Origin: Vagococcus allomyrinae
GTDB taxonomy: Bacteria > Bacillota > Bacilli > Lactobacillales > Vagococcaceae
Assembly: GCF_017829975.1 (NCBI RefSeq)
Contig: NZ_JAEEGA010000003.1
Coordinates: 1 to 64,000, forward strand
Direction: 5' to 3'
DNA: 64,000 nucleotides
Part shown: positions 20,732 through 29,056 of the stretch, one piece after another
Layout of the letters: each line of letters begins with the position of its first letter
Numbering within the stretch: position 1 is the first letter of the stretch
The notes under the pieces: model-generated
Told to the model about the DNA's origin: nothing
Databases searched by the model: none
What the model saw: the letters and a program-made list of their open reading frames with translations, nothing else
Program-made: the position numbers and the translations under genes

Positions 20732-21694
20732 TTAGCTCTTTCCTTTCTTAGTCTTCTTCGGTCCCTTAACTTCGGCCTCATAAAAGACCCAGGCGCTTGA
20801 TGATTTAAAAATCAACGCTGTTAGCATTAAAATAATCACAAACATGACCCAAGCATTGGCGCTTGCATAACCGAGACGTTGGTGCTTAAAGGCATTTTCA
20901 AAAACATATAACCCGTAAAAATAGGTAGACTTTAACGGGCCTCCCTTAGTTAGTAAAATAACCAACGTAAGCTGCTGTAAGGCTGTAATTGTTGAAGTGA
21001 TTAAATTAAATAAAATTGTTGGCGTAATAATCGGAATGGTGATATTAAAAAATTGCTTGAGAGGTGACGCCCCGTCAATAACCGCTGCTTCATAATAATC
21101 CTTGGGAATACTTTTAATATTGGTATAAAAGATCAACATCATCGTACCTACTCCCCAAGCACTGGCAATGACAACAGCAAACATGGCCCACTTGGGATCA
21201 ACTAACCATTTTGGTCCCTCAATTCCGATTAAACTAAGTAAATAGTTTAAAATGCCATATTTTGAGTTAAAAATCCACCCCCAGATAATCGAGACAGCAA
21301 CACCCGATATCACGGCTGGTAAATAAAAAATCGCTCTAAAAATTTTAACCCCTTTTACTTTTTGTGTTAGGAGAACAGCTAAGATCAGGGCGATAATCAT
21401 ATTAAGCGGAACAAAAATAACCGCAAATTTGATGGTGATGATCAACGACTTCTTAAATTGAGGATCCATCGTAAACATCGTCTTGTAATTTTCCAAGCCG
21501 ATAAAGGTTGGCTCCCGTGTCACCGGCCAGTCATGTAAGCTCATAAAAAATGAGAATATCAACGGCCCAAAAGTAAAGACGATAAATCCAATAATCCATG
21601 GGGCAATAAATAAATAGGGAATCCATTTACGACGATCTTGCTTTTTCTGATAAGGTCTTTTAATACTATTCGACGCCTTGATGCTTTCTTCCAA
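20732..21694 (-). CDS. sugar ABC transporter permease, MalF type
   Basis: 320 residues, six helices, and the EAA loop YYEAAVIDGASPLKQFFNITI near 215. The apparent start is TTG at 21694 with GGAG 9 bases upstream, and no better ATG exists nearby; weak initiation would fit a membrane subunit needed in lower amount than its binding protein. It pairs with the MalG-type permease immediately downstream. Confidence 0.88.
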   Translation of the reverse strand: MEESIKASNSIKRPYQKKQDRRKWIPYLFIAPWIIGFIVFTFGPLIFSFFMSLHDWPVTREPTFIGLENYKTMFTMDPQFKKSLIITIKFAVIFVPLNMIIALILAVLLTQKVKGVKIFRAIFYLPAVISGVAVSIIWGWIFNSKYGILNYLLSLIGIEGPKWLVDPKWAMFAVVIASAWGVGTMMLIFYTNIKSIPKDYYEAAVIDGASPLKQFFNITIPIITPTILFNLITSTITALQQLTLVILLTKGGPLKSTYFYGLYVFENAFKHQRLGYASANAWVMFVIILMLTALIFKSSSAWVFYEAEVKGPKKTKKGKS

Positions 21695-21742
21695 GTAATT
21701 CAGCTCCTTTGATCATAAACTAATCTGACCGTTTTTTGATAG

Positions 21743-21765
21743 AGGCTGAGTGCTAAGCTCAGCCT
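21743..21765 (-). promoter_or_regulatory. intercistronic stem-loop after the binding-protein gene
   Basis: AGGCTGAG / CTCAGCCT with a 7-base loop and no U-run on the minus strand. Placed between the binding-protein and permease genes, it looks like an mRNA-stabilising or partial-stop hairpin that raises binding-protein yield. Confidence 0.6.
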
Positions 21766-21772
21766 CCCTCCT

Positions 21773-22999
21773 TTACTCTTTTTCCGTCACACCTTTTAAC
21801 ACAGTTTTAGGGGATTCCATGGTACTTGGATTAAAAATTTGTTCAAAAGATAATTTTAAATCTTCCGACACATCGCTCCAATTAGCCACTTTAAAAGAGC
21901 TTGGCGTATAGCCCTCACTCTTGATTAACATTTCATAAAAAATACCTTTATACTCATCTTCTTCCAAGCCATTCTCTTTTACCACTGATTTCAAAACCGG
22001 TAATTCGTATTCAATGCGCTCATTATTGGCTGCTTGATTCGTCCAAAACTTAATAAATTCAAAGGCAGCCTCTTTATTTTTGGAATACTTGGACATGGCT
22101 AAACCAGAAGAACTAATAATACTAACACCTTCGTTGCCATTCCGACTTGGAATTTCTGCTAAACCATAATTAATTCCCGCTTCTTTTAGAGGTTCCAGTG
22201 ACCATGATCCTGTGACAAACATGCCAACTTTACCTGATTCCATTTCTGTTGAACCATCGCCTTCGGTGGCAATCGCACTTTCGTCCTTTAACATGCCTTG
22301 GAAATCATCAAATACTTGAATAGTCTTTTCGCTATCTAGAGCGCCAGCAAGCTTCCCATCTGCCGTTGAATAAGAGGCATCATTCCCCCAGGCAAACATC
22401 TCAAAATCATAAGGATCTGGTTTACCCGGCAAGGCATAACCTATATCACCTGTTTGACTATCGCTTAATTCTTTTGCCATCTTGTGCAACTCCTCCCAGG
22501 TCCAACCTGATTGAGGGTAAGGAACTTTTTTCGCATCAAACATGTCCTTATTGTAGTAGATAGCGTGAGTCGTAAAGCCGACTGGTAGACCTAAGATATC
22601 CCCATCAACAGAATTATAACTCCAAAGCGTCTCATAAAAGTCGTCTTTAAATTCAGGTCCTTCTTTGTCAATAAAAGAGTCCAAGGGTTCCAGGGCATCT
22701 TTATACTGAGGATAATTCCACATATACATCACATCTGGTGCGTCTTTAGCACCAATTCCAGCAGAAATCTTCGTATCGTATTCACTACCATAAGCCTCTA
22801 AAACAACCTTGATGTCTTTGTGCTCCTCATTAAACTTATCCACTAATTGCTGCTGCATATCCAAACTTTTTTCACTATCCCAAGTAGAAAAACGAACGGT
22901 CGTTTTCCCGTCATCTTTGGCCTCCTTAGCTGAACAACCACCCAAAGCCATACTCAACCCCAAAAGAACTGTACCAACAAACAATGTCTTAACTTTCAT
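21773..22999 (-). CDS. sugar ABC transporter substrate-binding lipoprotein
   Basis: 408 residues: lipoprotein signal peptide with lipobox LGGC (Cys22), then a family 1 solute-binding fold (STWDSEKSLDMQQQLVDKF; MYMWNYPQYKDALEPLD; VGMFVTGSWSLEPLKEAGI). It is the first gene of the LacZ operon and captures the imported sugar on the outer membrane face. The GGGGAG ribosome binding site 9 bases upstream is strong. Confidence 0.92.
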   Translation of the reverse strand: MKVKTLFVGTVLLGLSMALGGCSAKEAKDDGKTTVRFSTWDSEKSLDMQQQLVDKFNEEHKDIKVVLEAYGSEYDTKISAGIGAKDAPDVMYMWNYPQYKDALEPLDSFIDKEGPEFKDDFYETLWSYNSVDGDILGLPVGFTTHAIYYNKDMFDAKKVPYPQSGWTWEELHKMAKELSDSQTGDIGYALPGKPDPYDFEMFAWGNDASYSTADGKLAGALDSEKTIQVFDDFQGMLKDESAIATEGDGSTEMESGKVGMFVTGSWSLEPLKEAGINYGLAEIPSRNGNEGVSIISSSGLAMSKYSKNKEAAFEFIKFWTNQAANNERIEYELPVLKSVVKENGLEEDEYKGIFYEMLIKSEGYTPSSFKVANWSDVSEDLKLSFEQIFNPSTMESPKTVLKGVTEKE

Positions 23000-23043
23000 G
23001 CCTAAAACTCCCCTTTACTATTTTTTAGTTATTAACTACCTGT

Positions 23044-23072
23044 AGTATAATCATATTATTTACTAAATGCAA
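23044..23072 (-). promoter_or_regulatory. promoter of the beta-galactoside operon
   Basis: Minus-strand TTGCAT (23072-23067), 17-base spacer, TATACT (23049-23044). A copy of the TTTACTAAAT repeat lies exactly between the two boxes, as expected for a repressor operator. Confidence 0.75.
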
Positions 23073-23130
23073 GCGTTTTTATATATTTATTTACTAAATA
23101 AATAATGTGAAATCATGAACTTTACTAAAT
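23059..23130. promoter_or_regulatory. three phased operator-like repeats and a cre-like site
   Basis: TTTACTAAAT occurs at 23059-23068, 23090-23099 and 23121-23130, each 31 bp apart, which is three helical turns. The first copy is inside the promoter. ATGCAAGCGTTTTTA at 23067-23081 matches 13 of 15 positions of the CcpA cre consensus and overlaps the -35 box. The natural partner proteins are the operon's LacI repressor and CcpA (inference). Confidence 0.65.
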
Positions 23131-23262
23131 ATCAGGACCACTCTCTTCTTTCGCCATGGATTGCTAAAGGACAAAGTAAAAAAACACTCGATACTATTCT
23201 TGTGTTTTAAGACAGAAAAAAACTCTGAGTCTACCATCTCAGAGTTTTTCAGTTTAATCTTG

Positions 23263-24474
23263 CTATAATTTACCAGCGACTAATTTACCAGCAGACATCG
23301 TAGCAACTCTTTTAGACCGACGTGCTACCGCCTCCGCTGAGCAACTAGCCTCAACAAAAACAAAATCAGCTGTATCGCCAACTTTTGGCCAAACCTGTTC
23401 ACCTTGATCATTTAAAGGTGTCACTCCTTCAGTAATAAACCCAAGAGTGCGACTCAATTCATACTCAGTCACTTGATTGGTCATTTCTCCTAAACGACCA
23501 ACTCGTTCCAAAATATCACCACTGCCATAAGGCGACCAGTTATCAAAAATATTGTCACACCCCACATGAACCTTAACTCCGGCATTTTGCAACGTTAACA
23601 CCGGCGGCATATTCCCCAGTGGAACACTGGTAATAATACTGACCCCTTGCTCCGCTAATCGACTGAACAACTCAGTCTGTTGTGTGCCAGTTACATCTGC
23701 TAAAGCAAAGGCATGGCTCACAGCCGTCTTGTTTTGCATTTGATATTTCTCAACTAAGTCTAAAAAATACTCAAATGTAGCCAATCCCATTTCGTTTCGC
23801 TCATGCAAGTGCAAATCGATGCCTGCTCCTTGTTCAGCAGCTAATCCAAACGTGGCATCCAATGATTTTTTCATGTCACCATCAACAGCCGTCGGATCAA
23901 CGCCGCCCACTAAGGATGCCCCTTGTTTAAGCGCCTGTCTAACTAGGTCACGACTATCATTTCGCAATAAACCATGTTGGGGAAATGCCACTATTTCAGC
24001 GGTCAACTCCTGAGAGTGAGCCGCTAAGCAAGCAACCACTTGATCTAAATAATCCAAGTTCACTCGCGGATGAACATCCACATGACTTCTTAAACTGGTT
24101 ACCCCAGCTTGTTGAAAGACCTGAATCAATTTTTCAGCACGTTGAGCAACATTTAGCGGCAAACCATTAAGTTCACCAATTTCCATCTCAAAACGCTCCA
24201 CAATTGAAGACACTCGCTTAACCGCTTGCCAGTTTGTTCCCAAACGAGATTTATCTAAATGACAGTGCTTTTCAGTAAATCCAGGCAGTAATAACGCCCC
24301 TTTGGCATCGTATCTAAAACCGACTAATTGGTCATCATCCGCCTGCAACAACTGACTAATAACACCATCTTCAATAACTATTGTAACTAGGTCTGTCAAT
24401 GTCTCACTGACAACTCCGGCCACTTTTTTAAAACCTGTTTCAATCCGGACATCTCGAATAATGATTCGTTTCAT
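23263..24474 (-). CDS. cytosine-deaminase-like amidohydrolase (paralogue 1)
   Basis: 403-residue metallo-amidohydrolase of the CodA subgroup. Metal ligands are recognisable in EKHCHLDKS (near residue 65), DLHLHERNE, VSHAF and VGCDNIFDNWSPYGSGD. The glutamate in HLHER aligns with the catalytic Glu of E. coli CodA (HCDE). The substrate is unknown: this subgroup also holds enzymes for other N-heterocycles and amides. ATG at 24474, with GGAG at 8 bases, is preferred over a 13-codon upstream extension. It is divergent from a LysR regulator and related to the two amidohydrolases at 60.3-62.8 kb. Confidence 0.82.
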   Translation of the reverse strand: MKRIIIRDVRIETGFKKVAGVVSETLTDLVTIVIEDGVISQLLQADDDQLVGFRYDAKGALLLPGFTEKHCHLDKSRLGTNWQAVKRVSSIVERFEMEIGELNGLPLNVAQRAEKLIQVFQQAGVTSLRSHVDVHPRVNLDYLDQVVACLAAHSQELTAEIVAFPQHGLLRNDSRDLVRQALKQGASLVGGVDPTAVDGDMKKSLDATFGLAAEQGAGIDLHLHERNEMGLATFEYFLDLVEKYQMQNKTAVSHAFALADVTGTQQTELFSRLAEQGVSIITSVPLGNMPPVLTLQNAGVKVHVGCDNIFDNWSPYGSGDILERVGRLGEMTNQVTEYELSRTLGFITEGVTPLNDQGEQVWPKVGDTADFVFVEASCSAEAVARRSKRVATMSAGKLVAGKL

Positions 24475-24636
24475 CTTTTCATCTCCTAATTTTTTTATGA
24501 TTCTATGCCACAAACTAATAATAACGCCAGATCAGTCGAATTGACTGTTTCCCTGAGTTTATGGGACAAACGAAATTAAGTGCCTCTGGTTGCACTTCTG
24601 CTATCTTTACTTTATCATGATAGTATTCAGATGGAA

Positions 24637-24651
24637 AATATTAATAATATT
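24637..24651. promoter_or_regulatory. palindrome between amidohydrolase and LysR genes
   Basis: AATATTA-A-TAATATT, a perfect 15-bp interrupted palindrome 39 bases before the LysR start. Its place in the divergent intergenic region fits a LysR-type recognition site. CAGTC-gaatt-GACTG at 24534-24548 is a second candidate. Confidence 0.45.
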
Positions 24652-24689
24652 AGATTGTTATACTTATTTTATATAGGAGGTGTTCGGCG

Positions 24690-25562
24690 ATGGATTTGCG
24701 ACAACTTAAATACTTTATTGCAATTGCAGAAGCCAAAAATATCACAGAAGCTGCGAAAAGGTTGCACATTGCTCAGCCGCCATTAAGTCAAATGTTAAAA
24801 CAATTGGAATTGGAGCTAGGAACTACGCTAATCGAGCGTCAAGGGCGCCAAAACAGATTGACTGACTCAGGCAAGGTTTTGTACAATGAAGCCCTCAAAA
24901 TCACCAAACAATTAGAAGAAACTGAGTTATTAGTGAAAGATACCAACTCTGGCATAAAAGGAAATTTAGCTTTAGGGATCAATACCCTCTCAGCTGAAGA
25001 GCTTGTCCCTAGCTTAGTCTCATTTCAGCAAAAATATCCGGCGGTCACCTTTGATATTCATCAAAATGAATCAGATGTCTTGTGCCAAATGATTAGGGAG
25101 AGACAAATCGATATCGCCTTAATCCGTTTCCCTTTACAAGTTGATGATTTTGATGTGATTTATTTAAACACAGAGCCCTTCTATTTTATCTGTGACGGGT
25201 CTAGCAAAAAAGGGCCAAATCCTGCTGATTATATTGGCATCGCCAACAGTAAGCTAGTTCTGCCAAGCACCAAAGGATTAGGTGTTTACCATTCAATTAT
25301 CGAATACCTAGCAAAGTTTCAGCTCAATCCTCACTCGATTTCAAGCTGCTCTGACATTAACCTGTTGTTTCAACTCGTCGAAGCGGGATTTGGCACTAGC
25401 ATTGTACCTAAATCCTTGTTAACCCAACAAATCCATCGAAAAGTTGAAGCTCACCCACTTGAGGACCCGTTGTTTAATTCTTCCTACGGATTAATCACTC
25501 TCAAAAATACTTATCAAAGCACCGTTGTCAAAAAGCTGATTACCGAAATAACCTCACTCTAA
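24690..25562 (+). CDS. LysR-family transcriptional regulator
   Basis: 290 residues: N-terminal winged HTH (MDLRQLKYFIAIAEAKNITE, AAKRLHIAQPPLSQMLKQLE) and a LysR substrate-binding domain from about 90. The ATAGGAGG ribosome binding site is 9 bases upstream. Divergent orientation to the amidohydrolase at 23263-24474 predicts that it activates that gene in response to its substrate; the effector is unknown. Confidence 0.9.
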   Translation: MDLRQLKYFIAIAEAKNITEAAKRLHIAQPPLSQMLKQLELELGTTLIERQGRQNRLTDSGKVLYNEALKITKQLEETELLVKDTNSGIKGNLALGINTLSAEELVPSLVSFQQKYPAVTFDIHQNESDVLCQMIRERQIDIALIRFPLQVDDFDVIYLNTEPFYFICDGSSKKGPNPADYIGIANSKLVLPSTKGLGVYHSIIEYLAKFQLNPHSISSCSDINLLFQLVEAGFGTSIVPKSLLTQQIHRKVEAHPLEDPLFNSSYGLITLKNTYQSTVVKKLITEITSL

Positions 25563-25811
25563 ATACTCTTTGGTAAAAATTGAAGGTCTGAGCATTGAGC
25601 CAAAAAAAAAGCTCCCAAAAGGAGTTGATCGACAGTTTGAACCTCATTCCAAATGTGCTACCTTGGCGGAAAAGGGATAAAAATCCCCCCACTTTAGATC
25701 CTTTGCTCACATTCAGCCCGCATTTCGGTCTGTCAGGAAAGGAACTTTTAGGAAATCAACTAAACACACCGTTTGCAAGCGACTCACTAACATAAGGTGA
25801 GTCGTTTTTTT
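25563..25811 (+). other. LysR 3' region ending in a strong terminator; possible structured RNA
   Basis: Terminator CGACTCAC / GTGAGTCG (25780-25787, 25797-25804) followed by seven T lies 218 bases after the LysR stop, unusually far. The interval contains several short stems (GGGA-taaaaa-TCCC near 25673, CAGcCCG / CGGtCTG near 25714). A 66-codon TTG-started frame crosses it without a ribosome binding site. Either a long 3' UTR or a small RNA. Confidence 0.4.
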
Positions 25812-25849
25812 GCGATAAATAAGTCATCAAAGAAAGCAAATCACAGGCT

Positions 25850-25881
25850 GGTTAGCTCAGCTAATTGGCCATTAGCTAACC
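25850..25881. repeat. inverted repeat GGTTAGCT / AGCTAACC
   Basis: An 8-bp perfect stem around a 16-base centre that can fold further (GCTAAT / ATTAGC). No U-run follows. It lies in the gene-free stretch left of the tandem repeats. Confidence 0.5.
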
Positions 25882-26345
25882 CACTCCGGAGAAAGATCAT
25901 TAATTGGGGGGCTGTTGGTTGAATAAATCCACAGTTAGTCGACTGTCAATAAAATTACTTAACAGCTTTTTAAAGGGGGGTTAAGATGAGTTAGACCGGC
26001 GGAAACGTCAACAGAAACGATCCAACACTTTTTGATTGAGAGATAAAGTGGTTATCTAGGGCAGTTAGCATAATCGAGCGTTGACGTTATGCTATTACTT
26101 GCTTTAGTCATCGGTCAAGTCCGGCATTAGGCGACGTTCACTCGGCGGTTGCTAACTAGCGAACAACACTGATATAACAACGTTTCCAAACGTTTTCCTA
26201 AGATGTTATAAAAGTTCTATTAACGTCAACTGTAGCGATATATTTCTATTTTATTAATGATCAAAATCGTTATTTAAAGCAACTGATTTTACCTCTTGTG
26301 AAGTTAATCAGATAAGCCACTGCACTTTCATTAAAGAAATTGTTA

Positions 26346-26467
26346 TACTATTATTTGCTTTTTTATTGGTCATGTCCGGCATCAGTTGACGTTCACTCGA
26401 CCATCACCAAACGCTAGTAAAAGCTGATATAGACGTATTTGGTAGCTTTTTTCTAAGTTTTTTTAGT
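26346..26467 (+). ncRNA. candidate small RNA within repeat unit 2
   Basis: An extended -10 element, TGTTATACT (26341-26349), precedes the conserved GGTCATGTCC block. Stem AAAAGCT / AGCTTTT (26419-26425, 26444-26450) is followed by TTTTTTCTAAGTTTTTTT, a terminator-like end. Predicted product about 100 bases. The -35 region is poor, so transcription is unproven. Confidence 0.35.
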
Positions 26468-26848
26468 GCCGAATACAACGTCAACTGTAACGATACAAAT
26501 TTTTTTGATCAGTTAATAACGTTGTTATTTAAAACGATGGCTGTATTTTGAGCGACCTCCGCTGAAGCAGACTCGATCATTAGGGGTTGACGTTATGCTA
26601 TCACTCGCTTAATTTTTCGGTCATGTCCGAGATCAGTTGACGTTCACTCGACCAGCAATAAATGCAAATAAAAGCCGCTATAACAACCTTTTAAAGAATG
26701 TCTCCAAATCATTTTAGACGTAGAAATCACGTCAACTATAGCGATACATTTTTATTTATTAAACGGTCAAAATCGTTATTTAAAGCAACTGATTTTGACT
26801 CTCGTGAAGTGAACAAGATACATTCACTGCCCTCCCCATTTAAGAAGT

Positions 26849-26973
26849 TGTTATACTATTTTTTGCTTTTTTTTGGTCATGTCCGAGATCAGTTGACGTT
26901 CAACCGATCATCACTAACCCCTGGAAAAGACTGATATAATCATCTTTTTAAACTTTTTTCTAAGACTTTTTTT
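26849..26973 (+). ncRNA. candidate small RNA within repeat unit 4
   Basis: The same layout as unit 2: extended -10 TGTTATACT (26849-26857), GGTCATGTCC block, and stem AAAAGA-c-TGAT / ATCATCTTTT (26925-26935, 26939-26948) with a T-rich tail. The stem sequence differs from unit 2 but pairing is kept, which supports a selected hairpin. Confidence 0.35.
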
Positions 26974-27339
26974 AATAAATTCAACGTCAACTGTAGCGAT
27001 ACAATTTTCGTGAATCAACAAATGGAATAGTTATTTAACTCAATGTAAAAAAACAACATAACCCATCCTAAAACAACTTCGAACCTCCTGTTAACTAGAT
27101 ATTTCCATCCGAAGTATTTTGCCTTTCGGCTCTACTCTATTGATAACATATGCCAGGAAATTTGTAAATAGGCCTGGCCTAAGTCACCCTTTTTCGTATT
27201 GAAATATTTCAGAAAAAATTGCGCAAAGAGGTCAAATCGCTGAAATGACGGGGATTAACAAGAAAGGAACCTGTTATCCTTAAAATAAGCTCATAATAGG
27301 CTCAACTAAGGCTCCAACCTAAAGTAGCATTACATGCAG

Positions 27340-27383
27340 AAAAAGGCTGTCCCAACATTCGAATGATGAACGTTGGGACAGCC
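27340..27383 (-). terminator. terminator of the DUF805 gene
   Basis: GGCTGTCCCAAC / GTTGGGACAGCC, 12-bp perfect stem, followed by TTTTT on the minus strand, 18 bases after the stop codon. Confidence 0.9.
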
Positions 27384-27400
27384 CCTTCTATTAGGACAAA

Positions 27401-27769
27401 TTAATAGGCGGCCCCTTCTTTGCTCGGCATACAATATAAGACAAATAGAGCAAACGACCCTAGATAAGGAATAAAACTGATAAAAATTAATGCCCAGTGA
27501 AACCCACCATCTCTTAACCTTCTGACACTTAGTGCAACCGACGGGACTATTGAGGCAATGATGTACAAGATAATAATAGCAAGCCAGATGATCATGGGAA
27601 CGATGCTACCTTCTCCCCATCCAGATAAAAAACCAAGAAAAAGAGTGACCGCAACTGACACTAATCCCAATAAAAAATTACTCAACATCAAGTACCAATA
27701 ATCACTTCTTGTGGACTTTCCTTCAAAATTAACATAATTCCCCCAAAACTTTAAATACGACTCAACCAT
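27401..27769 (-). CDS. DUF805 membrane protein
   Basis: 122 residues with the DUF805 hallmarks: an aromatic N-terminus (YLKFWGNYVNFEGKSTRSDY), three hydrophobic helices and the conserved SVRRLRDGGFHW loop before the last helix. DUF805 proteins are small inner-membrane proteins of unknown role. It is monocistronic, with a ribosome binding site AGGAG and its own terminator, between the repeat array and the MccF-like gene. Confidence 0.85.
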   Translation of the reverse strand: MVESYLKFWGNYVNFEGKSTRSDYWYLMLSNFLLGLVSVAVTLFLGFLSGWGEGSIVPMIIWLAIIILYIIASIVPSVALSVRRLRDGGFHWALIFISFIPYLGSFALFVLYCMPSKEGAAY

Positions 27770-27945
27770 TTAACAAAATTCTCCTAACATCTTTTCTTCA
27801 AGTTCTTATAACGATCTTTTTACGAAACGAACTTGAAATAAAAGTATAACATAACTCATCACTCAGTGACATACTTTTTTATCTCATCAATCGCGGAAAA
27901 CGATACAAAAAAATAACAAAACACGCTCACTATTCGACAATTTCT

Positions 27946-27978
27946 CAAAAGAAGACCAACCGAAACACACGATTGGTC
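27946..27978 (-). terminator. probable terminator of the MccF-like gene
   Basis: GACCAATC / GGTTGGTC stem with a 10-base loop followed by TTCTTTTGA on the minus strand. Confidence 0.55.
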
Positions 27979-28016
27979 ACCTGATCCAAAAAAGCTCAGA
28001 GCCTTAGCTGTGACTT

Positions 28017-28985
28017 TTAAAATTCAATTAATTTTAGATGAGCTAATTGTGTGTTCAGACTGATCATCCCACCAATTGGTAAAGTCATCATCGGCTGAGT
28101 ATGGCCAAAATCCAAATCATAATAGACGGGAATTGTTTTTAGGACGGGGTGCTTATCTAAAATAAAATGTAATTGCTCCTCCGTCATTTCAGATGTTTCC
28201 TGGAACCTACCAATTAGCAATCCTTTAATCTCCTTAGTGACTTGTAGCAAGGAAGCCAAATCTCTAGCAAAAGTCTCTGGAATTGTCAATTCGTCATCCT
28301 CAATAAATAAGATGGACTGATCAACAGTCGGCATAAACTCGGTTCCTTGAAGTAAATTTAACGTACAGAGATTTCCTCCTACTAAAGTCCCCAGAGCCGT
28401 GCCGTGTTGGTAGACCTTCCAGTCTGTCTGATGATAGTTTCTCTTTTCCTGATTAATAAACCACTTGTCATCACTCCAATACCTAGAAGGTACTAAATCA
28501 AAGGGTTCTTCTTGACATAAACACTGCTTAAAATGTGTGGATTGATACGATTGAAGTTCCGTCATTTGAAAACTGGAAAAATGAGGCCCAGAATAGGTGA
28601 CAAACTGGCATTTTGCCGTAATCGCGTTAGCCAGTGCCGTAATATCACTGTACCCGCAAAGAACCTTAGGATTAGCCTGAATCAACTGATAATCCAAATA
28701 AGGTAGCAATTCATTGCTATTAAAGCCACCGATAACCGTTAAAATACCTTTAACATTTGGATCCGCAAAAGCTTCGTGAATGTCTGCGACTCGTTCAGCA
28801 ATTGGCGACGAGTGTTGCAAATCACAAGTTTCCACATGTTTACCGAAGGTCACCTTAAACCCAAAGGCCTCTAACCGCTGTCGCGCTAAAATCACCCCGT
28901 CATCAGCTAAGATCTTTAAGCTACGGCTTGGGGCAATTATTCTTATTTCGTCCCCATGTTTCAATTTTTCAGGTATTTTCATCAT
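28017..28985 (-). CDS. S66-family LD-carboxypeptidase, MccF-like
   Basis: 322-residue serine peptidase of family S66. The nucleophile elbow is VLCGYSDIT (Ser near 118), the glutamate lies in LFIEDDELTIPETFARDL, and the histidine in DLDFGHTQPMMTLP. Family members cleave LD bonds in murein peptides or, like MccF, hydrolyse microcin C-type peptidyl-nucleotides and so give immunity. The insertion with SRYWSDDKWF is the MccF-type loop, so MccF-like detoxification is somewhat favoured over cell-wall recycling. Two adjacent ATGs are possible starts after AAGGA. Confidence 0.87.
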   Translation of the reverse strand: MMKIPEKLKHGDEIRIIAPSRSLKILADDGVILARQRLEAFGFKVTFGKHVETCDLQHSSPIAERVADIHEAFADPNVKGILTVIGGFNSNELLPYLDYQLIQANPKVLCGYSDITALANAITAKCQFVTYSGPHFSSFQMTELQSYQSTHFKQCLCQEEPFDLVPSRYWSDDKWFINQEKRNYHQTDWKVYQHGTALGTLVGGNLCTLNLLQGTEFMPTVDQSILFIEDDELTIPETFARDLASLLQVTKEIKGLLIGRFQETSEMTEEQLHFILDKHPVLKTIPVYYDLDFGHTQPMMTLPIGGMISLNTQLAHLKLIEF

Positions 28986-29003
28986 TGATCTTCCTTTCCA
29001 TCA

Positions 29004-29039
29004 AAAAAATAACCTCTTTAGGCTATGATACCTAAGAGG
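29004..29039. terminator. terminator of glmS (bidirectional stem)
   Basis: AACCTCTTTAGG / CCTAAGAGG stem with an 8-base loop, seven T on the minus strand side and six T on the plus strand side, 18 bases after glmS. Confidence 0.88.
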
Positions 29040-29056
29040 CTGTTTTTTAGCAACTA

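Larger units (their letters stand above)
26004..27022. repeat. four-copy tandem repeat of about 254 bp, non-coding
   Basis: Anchors GGTCAWGTCC start at 26113, 26368, 26619 and 26875 (spacing 255, 251, 256). AACGTCAACT-type anchors lie at 26222, 26477, about 26728 and 26983 (255, 251, 255), with a degenerate fifth at 26004. Units 1 and 3 resemble each other most, as do units 2 and 4, so there is also a 506-507 bp period. In units 2 and 4 CAGTTGACGTT is answered 82-83 bases later by its perfect complement AACGTCAACTG; unit 3 keeps a 9-base version and unit 1 is degenerate in the left arm. No unit encodes a convincing protein. Function unknown; a tandem small-RNA array or a protein-binding array are both possible. 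Confidence 0.85.

Noticed and set aside
25595-25795. 66-codon TTG-started ORF after lysR
   Set aside because: It has no ribosome binding site, a rare start codon, no recognisable family and overlap with the terminator arm. Kept only as part of the 3' region description.
25845-25905. tRNA-like string GGTTAGCTCAG
   Set aside because: It resembles a tRNA D-arm, but there is no acceptor stem, anticodon arm or T-loop (GTTCRA) at the right distance. The string is explained by the GGTTAGCT/AGCTAACC inverted repeat.
26004-27022. CRISPR array
   Set aside because: The repeat unit is about 254 bp with diverged copies, not 24-40 bp direct repeats with unique spacers, and no cas gene is nearby.
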